Source: Adineta steineri (taxonomy: Eukaryota > Rotifera > Eurotatoria > Adinetida > Adinetidae). From it: a stretch of 64,000 bases of DNA. Both the position numbers and the translations under genes were made by a program. Positions 13,220-24,300 of this stretch are shown here, one piece after another. The stretch is taken from positions 506,221-570,220 of the forward strand of contig CAJNOI010000009.1 of NCBI GenBank assembly GCA_905250115.1, written 5' to 3'. The notes beneath the pieces were generated by a model. The model saw only the letters and a program-made list of their open reading frames with translations, had not been told where the DNA came from and did no database searches. Each line of letters opens with the position of its first letter. Position 1 is the first letter of the stretch.

Positions 13220-13435
13220 CGGACCCAGTTACAGATGGTGGTTGATGACAAATTTGTTGTATTATCGCTTCTGAAAGAAAAGAAAAGAAAAATTTAAATT
13301 AATTAACTTTTATGGTATATTTTGAACATATTACTATTATTCCATGTTGTCGGCGTACGCACACCTTTTTGACAATTGTATTAACTGTTGTCCAGCCCAA
13401 GCTATTTTTTGATGATAAGTCATATAATCATCCAT
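13220..13435 (-). pseudogene. diverged copy B of the two-exon mini-gene
   Basis: The minus-strand frame 13435-13365 starts MDDYMTYHQKIAWAGQQL and aligns with copy A's first exon. The second exon, around 13270-13220, encodes IQQICHQPPSVTG and aligns with copy A's INQICHQPPS. The visible donor (AAAAG|GTGTGC) leaves the wrong phase for that second frame, so this copy appears frame-broken, or uses a splice site I did not see. Flanking non-coding sequence is also similar between copies, which indicates a local tandem duplication. Confidence 0.35.
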
Positions 13436-13654
13436 TTCTAAATAATAATAAAAACGTTATAAAATAAGAGACTACTCTGATTTGTTTTCTGGATTGATTT
13501 AAATGAGAGAATTTATTTTCTAATACCATACGTATAATACATAATAACTGTACTCAAATAGAATCATAGTTTTCACTGGTCATCTCTTACCTTCGATGAT
13601 GATAATTTGTATCATAGACCAGTATGAAATGCACTACGAACGAACGAACGCTAA

Positions 13655-13850
13655 TTTAATCTTTCTTGTTGTTCTTTGAAGAGATCATATAACATAGATC
13701 TAAGTAACTCTTGATATTTTCGTGATTGTGCTAACTGTTTGTTATATGTTTTGAATCTAATGAATTTGGATGTAACATTAAATATAAGACACATTCTAAG
13801 AAATTCATTGTTTGCTCTAATTTTTTAGTGTTTGAGTTTAATTTTTTCAA
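13655..13850 (-). pseudogene. orphan coding relic, Gln/Lys-rich helical C-terminus
   Basis: A minus-strand frame ending at a TAG (13655-13657) reads TYNKQLAQSRKYQELLRSML then YDLFKEQQERLN. It looks like an amphipathic helix and continues upstream for about 40 more residues before a stop. Just upstream, other frames read LQYNKCLRRFEKI and NTKKLEQTMNFL, suggesting one older coding sequence broken by frameshifts. Family not recognised. Confidence 0.3.
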
Positions 13851-13869
13851 ATCGTCTTAAACATTTATT

Positions 13870-14460
13870 ATATTGCAACTGTGATATGTTGACAGAGATT
13901 GTTATCGTTCGTTTTGCTTTCTATAGATAGTGTTAGTATATATTTCACATATATATATTTCTTTCGTTCTCTTGTATTTACTAGGATTATTCCCTCTTGG
14001 AAAAATTCCTGTTATTGTTGAGGAATATTCCTTCTTCTATGCATATTTCATGACTGCCTTAGGTCATAGAAAAAAGTACAAATTTTTCCAGTCTCAGTAT
14101 GTGTATTTGCGTCGTGTAAAACAAACAAATCGTTTGTATTCTCCGATCGTAAATCAAATACTCATTTTATTTGAATAAATATGACACTTCCGAAATGAGA
14201 ATCTTGACACAATTCTTTCTATACACACAGACGATGGGAAAGAATAATTTAATATATATTTTATATTCCAACGAGTAGGAGACAACGACACATTTCTTGC
14301 GGAGTATTTAAACCCGTGATAAAGATCATTCTCCAATACAGAAACTTCTTACGAACTGTTAATTAGATCAGATACCTACATTTATTACATTTATGATTTT
14401 AAGTTGTTTACTATGTATTTAGATTAAAGATTATCAAGATATTCATATCGAAAAAGCACG
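13870..14460. other. spacer
   Basis: AT-rich sequence with short open frames on both strands; no domain, signal or convincing splice structure seen. Confidence 0.5.
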
Positions 14461-15703
14461 ATGGGAGCAGCACCTTGTTTCGGCGAAACACCATTAGATT
14501 CAGAACTTACGTCAGAAATTATCGAAGCTGTTGATCAAGCAACGTCGTCCATTCCTGAATCTTATATAGTGAGTTATCTGGCTTAACTTATTAATTGAAT
14601 TATATTGAACCGTCATTGTTTTGCATCTCAAAATACTGCATCTCATTAGCGTACGGTGCATAAGTAACTGTACAAATGTCGGCGCCTGCTGTATTTGAGT
14701 AGAACATGATAGACAGTCGATTCTTCCACTATTGGAAAGAGCAAAGTTAAATTTTAAAAAATGCATCACAAACGGTTAGTTACATAGATATTTTAGAAAA
14801 AATAAGAGTTTCAGTGCTACACAAAGCTTTTCGATGCTGTCAAGAAGCTATGAAATGATCCCCTTCATACGCATCAGCGGCAAAAAAGTTCAACTCGATC
14901 GGTTTTAATGTAGCCGAACTATTGACGTTTGTAATTACAACAACAACAGGGCGATAAAACGACGTAATGTCATCCTTCATTCTTTGGAGTTCATACCTAA
15001 AATGAATTACTTATATATACATTTTATGCATACATGATATATAAATTATATGTATATGACTTGACTAAATCTACTACGGTCTGTCAGGATCAACAAGCCT
15101 CTGCCATGATTTAGTAGGGTCTTGACTGAGTGTGTTTGTGTTTTCACCTTTAGTCTGTGTATCATCCCTCAAATTTATAGAAAAGATTTTCAGAACATGC
15201 TTTTTAAAGCTGAAACTTTACTCTTTCCGACGGTGAAAAAATCAACTGTTTACCATGTTCTACTCAAATACAGCAGGCACCGACATTTATGCGGTTATTT
15301 ATGTACCGTACGTTCTAAAACTGTCGGATTCTTGTTCTTCCATAAAATGAAGTATTTTTATATTTGTTAGAATGAACGACATCATATTATAGAAAAGATG
15401 CGACACGCAGCACCAGGACCCTATGAAGATCTACACTATGCCGATTATCTTGATAAAAATGAGTCAAGTGTCAATGCATTGGCTTTGGAAAAGGTGATAT
15501 CGAAGGAAGCTAAGAAAGAAATTGCCAAGAAGATAAATGAACAAATTGAACCTAAAGTCGATGTTAAAACTGCCGACCTCAATCCTGCTGCGCGTGCAGC
15601 TGTTCGCAAAGCAGTGGAAAAAATGGTCGAACAACTCATCGATAAAGCCGTAGATGAATTCGTTAAAAATATTGACAAATATAATAAACAAACAAAACCA
15701 TAA
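14461..15703 (+). CDS. putative two-exon gene for a Lys/Ala-rich helical protein
   Basis: Exon 1 14461..14568 starts MGAAPCFGETPLDS and ends at a GTGAGT donor. The second coding block 15398..15703 starts MRHAAPGPYEDLHYADYL and continues as a charged Lys/Glu/Ala-rich helix without cysteine to a TAA. Joining them at an AG just before 15398 keeps the frame and would give 137 residues, but the acceptor is weak. The two blocks may be separate genes. The downstream block alone (101 residues) is the better supported part. It is predicted to be a soluble, possibly disordered-to-helical protein. I do not assign a function; LEA-like behaviour is only a compositional thought. The putative intron contains an inverted gene-fragment duplication and a minus-strand coding block. 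Confidence 0.42.
14640..14765 (-). repeat. inverted gene-fragment copy, left
   Basis: Read on the minus strand, this segment matches the plus-strand segment 15190-15320 over about 120 bp (shared core CATGTTCTACTCAAATACAG). Its best frame reads MFYSNTAGADICTVTYAPYA and continues to a TAA. An acceptor-like CCAATAG precedes it, so it may once have been an exon. Confidence 0.55.
14840..14996 (-). pseudogene. orphan terminal exon, unknown family
   Basis: After a good acceptor (TTTTAG at 14998-14997) the minus-strand frame YELQRMKDDITSFYRPVVVV continues in protein-like sequence for 51 codons to a TGA at 14840-14842. No stop interrupts it. I could not find a convincing upstream exon; another short protein-like block (DPTKSWQRLVDPDRP) lies at about 15070-15115 in a different arrangement. 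It probably belongs to a decayed or rearranged gene. Confidence 0.35.
15190..15320 (+). repeat. inverted gene-fragment copy, right
   Basis: Plus-strand partner of the minus-strand segment 14640-14765. Its matching frame reads FTMFYSNTAGTDIYAVIYVP but begins with an in-frame stop (TGA before KNQLF), so this copy is damaged. Confidence 0.55.
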
Positions 15704-16720
15704 ACATCATGAAACATAACTATTTACTTATTATTATTTTTAATCTTGAAAAAATAAATATATCTTTCTAATTAATATAAAGTGTGTAACCAAGATTTGT
15801 AAAACAGTTTTCTACTATACTATACAGAGGTAAAACGGTTATACCATTGTAAAACTAGATCCTACTTATAGATGATCTAATGACAATAATTTTTTTTATT
15901 CAACGAAGGAAGATATCCATTTAAAGATAATTCTTAAAAATGTCTTTCAAAATCAACATTATTCAGAAAAAAAACGATAGAAGAGTATGTACTTCTCACA
16001 AAAGCTCATTTAATTAGTGACAAGAGATAAATTGATTCTTTCTTTTGCATGTGTATTCTTAAAATATCGACTAGATGTTAATTTTACCATCCATAGAAAA
16101 GATCGAATCGACAGCAGAATATTGTCAGACGAAAATAATTTTATAATAGTTTCGACTGATAGATATTCAACATTTAATGCATTTATTTTACTATTCATAT
16201 TGTACTTAATCATTTATAATTTAAATGATAACAAGAAGTCTTCATGTGATATTCATCATAAATCAAACACATGAGTCATACGGAGATAAGTTTCATTCTT
16301 TTATTTTTTGTTTTCAAGATCAATATAAAAATACTTTGTACATGAAATTCATATAGTTACACAAACGAAAGAAAAATCTTTTATGATTTTCTCTGTTTTG
16401 ATTTCAAAATCAGTTGAATATCATACAAATGTACTTATCGATTAAAAAACATTCATTGAGACAATATATCATACTCTTAAATACTTAAAAAACATTCTCT
16501 ACTAACAAAAGAAATAAAAACAAGATAACATTCGATATTTTTATTTTTGTACTGGGATGATTTATTACACATGGTGAATGATTAAAAGAATAGTGTGCGA
16601 GAATTAAAACGTCTGTTTGTCAAGATTAGACAAATAAGTATATTATTGTTACTCTTATATTTTATTTCGATTAAAACACAAGACGAATATTATCAACGAC
16701 AGTTTAATGTATAGAACAAA
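15704..16720. other. AT-rich spacer
   Basis: Short open frames on both strands without recognisable content. The last 100 bases form the leader of the chitin-binding/Dabb gene. Confidence 0.55.
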
Positions 16721-17413
16721 ATGTATTCAACAGTTTTCATCATTTTTATAATTATGAATTTAAATTCTATCATTATGGCTCAAAACTGCGTTGCAACGGG
16801 GTGCAAACCACCAGATAGTCCTTGTTGTTCTCGAGTTTGTGATTGATTTGATCAATAAAAGTGAACCATATATTTTTATTTGTAATTTAGTATGGCTTTT
16901 GTGGTGGCACAGCTGAGCACTGTGATGCTGCTGATGGATGTCAAACAGGCTGTTGGCCTGCAAGCAATAAAACCAAACTTTATCATCATTGCATCACTTT
17001 TCGGTATGAGACTTCTTCTTTTCATTCTTTGTAAAATACTCAATATATATATCGATCAGATATCGTCCTAAAGTGACACAAGCTCAGATTGATTCAGTTA
17101 CCAAAGCTTATATTGATGTTGAAAATAAAGCTTTGATAAATGGAAAAAAGTACATAAAAATTGCTGGTGGTCGTACAATTAGTACTAAGGGTATAGAAAG
17201 CAACTTCAGAAATGGATTTGTACTCACATTTACTAGTGCTGCTGGTAATTAATTAAATTTTATATTCTACAATAACTTTAATTCTTTTTAGATCGATTCC
17301 ATTTAATGTGTTGTGAAAAAGCTCATCAAGACTTTGGTAACTTTATGGGTCAATATGTTACACAGATAGGATATAATGTTGGATTCGATTTTGAAGAAGA
17401 GATTTCTACTTAA
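16721..17413 (+). CDS. secreted hevein-type chitin-binding + Dabb-domain protein
   Basis: Four exons: 16721..16834, 16891..17003, 17060..17244, 17292..17413. Introns are 47-56 nt, all GT..AG, phases consistent; the product is 177 residues. Residues 1-20 form a signal peptide (MYSTVFIIFIIMNLNSIIMA). Residues 22-60 match a type-1 (hevein-like) chitin-binding domain with eight cysteines (C23, C28, C35, C36, C42, C49, C55, C59), the CCS motif and the aromatic Y39-G-F-C core. Residues 69-172 match the Dabb (stress-responsive dimeric A/B barrel) fold: HHCITFRYRPKVTQAQID at the start, GFVLTFTSAADR in the middle, AHQDFGNFM, and a GFDFE end. The start at 16721 was chosen over the in-frame ATG at 16754 because it gives the complete signal peptide. 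Likely an extracellular chitin-binding protein; whether the barrel is enzymatic, structural or antimicrobial is unknown. Confidence 0.88.
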
Positions 17414-18659
17414 ATTTGAGCAAAGAATTTATTGAAAAAATAGAATGTAAAATCTTACATTGCTTCATCAGTATGAAAACAAAATATTTTTATTTAAATC
17501 TCTTGAAAAATAATCGCTATTTAACTACAAGATATGAATCAATTCTATCTATTTTTATAGAATATTCAAAAGCAAATTATTGGACAGTTGTCATTTTCTA
17601 ATTCAAGAAAGATTTCTTCAATAAATAAATATTCATTTCATACGAAAAGATTATATAAAATATACCAATGTATTTAAAAAAACGGTATATGAATGATTGT
17701 TGTATATTAAATAACGAAATTCTATGATTTCTTCATTGTTTTCGTATGAAGAAAAGATACAACTAATAACGATAAAGATTATTTCTTTTTCGCATCAATA
17801 TTCAACAGTAAGGAAACATTTTGGATGATGCAGTCGTTCTGTTTTCTTATTATTATTAAGTACAAGTAACGCAACGTAAACGTTGCTAAGCCCTCTACGG
17901 AAAGGATGTGACAGGGGCGGCGGAGCGTCATTAACCTAAGTGAGGCTCACAATATTTTTTTCTACTGTGAATTTTTATTAAAACAGGAAGCAAAATATAC
18001 GTCTTCTTTTTATTAGACTTCGATAAAAAGTACAATGATTATCGTAAAAATAAAACACATCAGAACGCATCAAAAGATAATTTTCTCTGTTCGTTTTTCG
18101 ATGCGAAAGTTAAACAGAGACTTTTCTTTGTATATGTGTCAAAAAGAAAATGGATGAATGTTCGGACGTTTTTCAGCCATTAAATATACTGTGAAGAGGA
18201 TATAAATCAATTCGATCACTACTGAGCGACTTCTTTATTGCCATAATAATATATATATGTGTATATGTATATGCGCTTGAAAAAAAAAACAAACGTTGTG
18301 AGAGTAAAACATATATAAACGAAATGAGGAAAAATTTAACATGTAAACACGAAAACATTTAAGAAAAGAGGAAAAATACCTGACCACCATATAGACAAGG
18401 GAAATATCCAAGTAAAAGAAGAGAAAACCATATAAAAAATAGGTGAACCGCATTATAAGCTACATATATCAGAATATATATCTAATTATGCTAGATGCCG
18501 AGCATAACAAATTCTAATAATAAAGATAATATTCAATCTGAAAATAAGTGAGGCTTAAGTCTCCACCCTCCGCCACCACTGATGCAAAAGTTATATGTAC
18601 AATATATTTGTCGTGGATGGAACCTTCTTGCAAAGAATGTATAAAATCCATATTTTTCA
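17414..18659. other. spacer with a short GC-rich patch
   Basis: No gene supported. A GC-rich patch at about 17881-17950 (GACAGGGGCGGCGGAGCG) stands out from the AT-rich background and may be part of a mobile element. Short frames near 18173-18453 are low-complexity. Confidence 0.5.
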
Positions 18660-19837
18660 TCAGGAAAAATCATTGGTGGATACATATGCTTGGCTTGAGA
18701 CCTCCAACGCGCAAAAAGCACATGTGTTCAACAGAATACTTATATTCCCTCCAAAAAAGTTGCCAATAGCAAGATCCAGTCGGTGGTCGCCGTTAAAATC
18801 ATTTGTAATAACATAATCCGCAGAAGCAAGCCCGGTTGGAAATATCATTTGTTGTCCAAAACTGCCATTACCATACCCAACCAATACAGTTACAAATGTG
18901 GGTGACGAAGAAAGAAGACGCACAGAGCTCCATACATCCCAGACGCCAGCGACGTCCATTTTACCATCACCGTTAAAGTCACCGATAGCAAACTGGCTTA
19001 CTAAATTAGTGTGTTCGATCATAGTTGTTATTTGTGTTCGGAAACTTCCATCACCCTTTCCGAGAAGCACACCAATATTGTAATTACCTTGGTTTGCGAC
19101 GATTATATCTAGATAACCGTCACCGTTGAAATCACTTACATCCATTGAATATGAAAAACTATAAATTCCCGTGGAGAATGTCATCGGTGTTTTAAAGCTT
19201 CCGTTACTATACCCAAGTAGAATCGCTACATAGAAGTCAATATCTATGGTTACAGCGATGTCTTGATGATCATCGTTGTTGAAATCTGCAATAGCAATAG
19301 ATAGCACACACCCATCATGTCCAATAGGGAGTATCGTTTCGGCCGCAAACGTACCGTTTCCATATCCGAGTAATATAGCCATCGAACATGGGGTACTACT
19401 CTTCGTGAAAACGATATCTATGTGACCATCGCCATTTAAATCACTCGCAATACTGCAAGGTGAGTTTACATAAGAAAGTACTATTGGTAATATTATCATT
19501 GCTCCGAAAATTCCACTGCTATTTCCAAATAGAATACCTACACTGTTGTTCTCGCCATATATCATAATAAAAATATCTTGATGATTATCGTTATTAAAAT
19601 CAGCGACAGTGAGCCATTCCAGAGCATTAGCATCTACTACTGCATACGTCATTCGTCGTCCAAAAGTCCCATTTTCATTTGCAAGAAACACATCCGAAGC
19701 TGTGCTGAAAGCATTAGTACCGACAGCAAGATCTGATAAACCGTCACCATTAAAATCGCTAGCAACGAACTGTTGTGCATGGGAACCACTAGTTGCATAT
19801 ATATCGGTTGGTCCAAACGTCAATTGACAAGTTGATA
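18660..19837 (-). CDS. FG-GAP (VCBS-type) repeat protein, 5' end unresolved
   Basis: Open frame of about 390 codons with seven FG-GAP/integrin-alpha-like repeats. Each carries a calcium-binding D-F-N-x-D-x-x-x-D loop (DFNGDGLSD, DFNNDNHQD, DLNGDGHID, DFNNDDHQD, DFNGDGYLD, DFNGDGKMD, DFNGDHRLD), usually followed by a (A/V)ILLG-G-NGSF strand. It probably folds as a seven-bladed beta-propeller with bound calcium. There is no ATG at the 5' end. The frame begins right after an acceptor (TTGTTAG at about 19838-19844) and needs an upstream exon, normally a signal or TM exon in this family, that I could not find. A foldback element lies about 430 bases further upstream, so the gene may be truncated. 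The C-terminus (CAFCALEVSSQAYVSTNDFS) is short. Likely extracellular if complete. Confidence 0.78.
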
Positions 19838-20284
19838 CTAACAAAAGAAAGTAGTTTGGTTGCTTCTAACATCTGACTTCGAAGCATTTAAGCACAAATA
19901 TATACATGCCTTATACTGACTTCTTCACCTGACGTGCTTCTACATATGTGAAGCCATTGATTTTAACCCAACTCATTCGATCAACTATCTCGGAGTTAAC
20001 TCATTTTAGTGTATGTGAAAGGTGTGGTAGTTTGACTATTGTTATTGAAACTGGTTGAAAAGTTTCAAAACCTCGGTTTAATATTTGAAGTTCTTTTTAC
20101 TTGAATTTTCAATTAGCAAATATAGTAAGAGAGGGTACAGTTAGCACTATATATCAAGGATTCGATAGACCAAGCATGAGTACCTCACTTGATGAGCGTA
20201 ATAGACACCCTCTGTCATAAAAAATTATAAGTCAAACCATCTAGTCTTTGATTTTTTGGAAATACGAGTAATTGAAGGAACATA

Positions 20285-20890
20285 CCTAGATAAGAATGAA
20301 TCTATAGGAAATGTACCACTATGTACACGACCATCTCAGAATCGACTGAAACTTTCTGAGTTTATAGAGGTCAGTGCGCTGCTCATTCTGATATCAAATT
20401 ACCATAGGTTTGTATGTAGTTTAGGTTAAAACCAGTGAAAATACGATTCTGCAAATATAGCATCAAATATGCTAAAACAGAAAAATGCTGATTATTACAA
20501 GAACATTTTCTCCCTGATTTTAAAATCAAAAAACAATAATGTATATATATTCTGATAGCACGTGTTCGGCTCTATCGAACCATATACAAATTAAATAGGT
20601 CTGCTTTAGAGAGTGCGAGTGTGGGTGCACAATAATTTTACATATGCCTACCCACACTCGCAACTACCCTCGTAATAATGAGCATTTCCAGTTTTAGCAC
20701 ATTTGATGCTATATTTGCAGAATAATATTTTGACTGATTTTAACCTAAACTACATACAAACCTATGATAATTTGATACCAAAATGAGCAGCTCACTGAGA
20801 GCTCTATGAACTCTGAAAGTTTTAGTCGATTCTGAGATGGTCATGTATATAGTGGCTGGTTTCCTTTGGATTCAGTGAGAATAAATTCAT
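20285..20890. mobile_element. foldback element with ~190-bp inverted arms
   Basis: The left arm (about 20290-20500) and the right arm (about 20685-20885) are inverted copies, roughly 85-90% alike by eye. Anchors include CCATCTCAGAATCGACT, TAGGTTTGTATGTAGTTTAG and GCAAATATAGCATCAAAT, each found reversed in the other arm. The centre holds a GTG-rich/CAC-rich small inverted repeat (20608-20672). No open frame for a transposase is seen. Most likely a non-autonomous foldback or MITE-type transposon. Confidence 0.8.
20608..20672. repeat. telomere-like short inverted repeat, copy H1
   Basis: GAGTGCGAGTGTGGGTG ... CCTACCCACACTCGCA, able to form a hairpin. It sits at the centre of the foldback element. 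Confidence 0.6.
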
Positions 20891-21152
20891 CTGAGACAGT
20901 GTCATGAAAACTTCACTTATTCTACCTTCCATTCATAGAAAAGATTTCGAAAGAAAACAATGATACAGTTTTTAAACTACAGACCTGTCGACGTAGATGT
21001 TGTCGTTGTCGTACTAGTTGTCGTGCTTGTGTCAGCCTTGGTAGTTATGTTCATATGTGTAAAACCTGTTGTGTTCATTGAAGGAACTAATAAAAAATGT
21101 TCGAAAAAAAGTTCATTTAGACATATATACGATCAGAAAACAGTGCTCAGCC

Positions 21153-21217
21153 GAGAGTGTGAGTGTGGTTGCGAGTATATTGAATGCATCATCCACACCC
21201 ACCCTCACATACCCTCT
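21153..21217. repeat. telomere-like short inverted repeat, copy H2
   Basis: GAGAGTGTGAGTGTGG ... CCACACCCACCCTCAC. Located about 170 bases beyond the 3' end of the three-unit membrane protein gene. Confidence 0.55.
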
Positions 21218-21387
21218 GAAGGATCGAGAGTACTATTATTTTTATGTTTTGGAAATTTTACAAATACAACAGAAAAAGCTAATATTTTAGAATTAGTGTA
21301 CTCAAATGATGGCCTATCGTTTGCGATAGTTATAATTTACAAATCAAAAACTTGCCAGCAACCCACCCTATATGGAGTAAGTGAGTT

Positions 21388-24300
21388 TTATGGCCGGCCC
21401 TCTCCTAAGCTACTTTCATCATCAAAAGCACTGTTTGAGAAAACGATTTTACCTGTTGATATAGCTTGGTTATTTCTTTGTCGAATAAAATAAAAACAAG
21501 AAATAATGATAACCACTGCAGAAAACAAGAACAACATAAAACAAAAGACAATCTTGGGATAATAAAGTAGCGACGAAAGGCAACGAATTCTAAAGAACAG
21601 TGTTGAAGATGATGATAGATATTAAAAGAAAAAAGGGTATACTTAGTTGTTGCAGCCGTGGGTGCTAGTTCAACATTAATAGTGTCATGTTGAACATTTG
21701 TGATGTTAGATATTGTGTTAATATTCTCAGTGGTTGCTGTATTGATAGGATATTCAGAATAAACAATGTTTCTCTTGTTTTTTCGATACTTATCAACTCT
21801 CGTCACAATGCGAACTACCCAAGGACAGATCCATTTGAGGACAATTGTGAGTCCACCATAGATGCTGACTAAAAATGATATTATGTAGACTGAGTTGATC
21901 TGTTGGGTGTAAGTATATGAACATATTGAGGGTGAACATTGTTCAAAATACGATAAGTAGTTGATCGTTGCAGATTGATCTTCGACGAAAAGAGCATTGA
22001 CAATATCTCTCACAGTTGTATTAGTTGAGAATCGACTATTATTTTGAACGAGAGAAATAGGAGTCTTTGTGGTATTAATTCTACTATCATAGTTTGTTTG
22101 CTCTTGTATAAGATTGATGCACAAAGAATCATAAAAACACTCGAGAGTCGAAAGAAGAAATGATTCACTTGGTATACAGCCTATTTTGAAGCCTTTAATT
22201 GGTATGATTTCTGATGAATTACTATTTATGAAACTTGCTTGAGTAGTACAGGTCGCATATAACGCACACGAGCATTCATTATCATAAGTAATGGCGTGGT
22301 AATACCCCACTATCGGCGGTATAAGAGTGGATGCTACGAGCTCAAAATTGGTTTGATATGTTGTTATAACTGCATTTCCATGATTTATAGAGAGAATTAG
22401 GGAAAGAAGACCGGCAATTGTAGTGGGAGTATTGAGCTTATTCTGTTTGATGAGAGAATCTATCTGTTGATAAAGGATTGTTTGTGGTATAAGTCGAGTA
22501 CTAACCAATGCAGAAGAAAGAAATTGATTGATAGAATTGTTTACTGTTTCGATGGAAAGTTGACATAACCCATTAAGAAATTGCAAATGGGCTGCAAGGA
22601 AACGACGATAGTCCCTTTTATTATAGACAGATAGATCAGGAACGAGACCAGCTATGATATTATCGCGCCATTCACTCGAAGCAAATGTACTCGAACAGAT
22701 CTGTGGAAAATTCAAAACGAAAAGAAAACTTATTTGAGTAATATATTCAAAAAGTTTGAACGGAAAATTCAATTATAATCGAATAATTCTTGATAGTAAA
22801 TTGATTAAAATATCACAAATCAATTTTAATTAAAGCTATTAGACTATTAGTGACGAGTTCTACTTGAAGTCTTATTCTAACTAAATTAAAATCGATAGAG
22901 AAAGTTTTTCTTCAAACTTAGAGTCACTCACTGCTGTAATGATAATCTGTTCGTAGATCTTAGTCGACCATCATCAATGGCGATACCTCAATCTGATATC
23001 AAATATTTGTTTTACTTGCAGTTTGTGTTACTGATTATAGTACTTCAATTGATTCTAATCATTAATTTGAATTAACATCTCGCATCGCGGCAAATTTCAA
23101 AGCGGTACTAATTTTGAAATCTGCATGTCAAAATTTTTATAAATTGGAAAAATTTCTAAGAAGCTGAATAAATATAATATATTTAACTATTCTTTTGGGT
23201 CCCACGATTTGTAAAACGGCTAAAAAATCAAAAATCAGAGATATAATGAAAACTGGTCATAATTTGAGATTTGTCATGTCTTCTACAAAACGTTCGTGTG
23301 TAAATAAGTTTAGGGAGAGGGTGATAGAAGATGAATATGTCACAAAATGCATTAGGGTATTTGATAACTTTTTTGACTTTTTTTCGTTAAACTAACATGA
23401 AGTGATGGGTTAGTCGATTAATCATACAGATTATTGCGATGTCTTATTTCAGAAAATAGCTTTAGATGATTATTTACAATGTGTTGATTACAAACAATTA
23501 GAATTAGAAATCGAGTTCATAGTTTCTGATTAAGAAGTCAGTTTTAACTGATTCTAATAAGAATTGATTATATAAATAATCGATAGAAATCATGATTTTT
23601 ATTTAGTTCAATTAAAAACTGATTATAAATTGATATTTATCTGATTTTTTTGAACTAATTGTTTTATAGATTTAACTGTGGGGTAACGAACTCATAATAA
23701 ATATGGGATGAATAATAGATATTCTGTTAATAAAAAATAAATATGTATTTTGTAGCTTATCTCATTGATTTATTTTCGTTTCTGAAGTTAAGCAAGTTCA
23801 AATAATCGTCCTGCCTTACCTGATGAAACGTAACATTAATCTGCACATATTGAGCATATGTCGATGAAATTACTGAACAAGTGCATTCAAGTGTAGTGCC
23901 GTGATCACGTGCAAGACGATTATAGACATCGAAGGATGGTTTATCAAACGTCTTCGTTAGAATTTCAGGTTGAATAATAGTATAGAAGACGATAATAACA
24001 AAACTAATAATGAGCAAGACAATGTAAAGACGAGTGGTTATTCGACCAAGTTGTGTGGCTATTATTCGGTTAGTTTTACTTCCGAAAGCCCATAAAGGAA
24101 ATATATTTAGATTGATCAATTTGGTAGACACAGATGTAAGTAGTTTCGGTAATGCCATTCTCAGTCGAGTAAGCAATCTCGGACGAACTATGTATAGAAA
24201 GAAAATCAATGTCATATCTTTTTTTACGAAAAAGCATCATCGATCGTTGAGCAATGCAAGTTTGAGAAACTGACCAAAAAAGCCTGACATTTTTGTTACA

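Noticed and set aside
15445-15717. Minus-strand frames opposite the Lys/Ala-rich exon
   Set aside because: Antisense shadows of the better-supported plus-strand coding exon.
20960-21493. 177-codon plus-strand frame with a Val-rich start
   Set aside because: It runs across a hairpin repeat and over the antisense of the three-unit gene's last exon; the Val-rich run comes from a GTN-rich tract.
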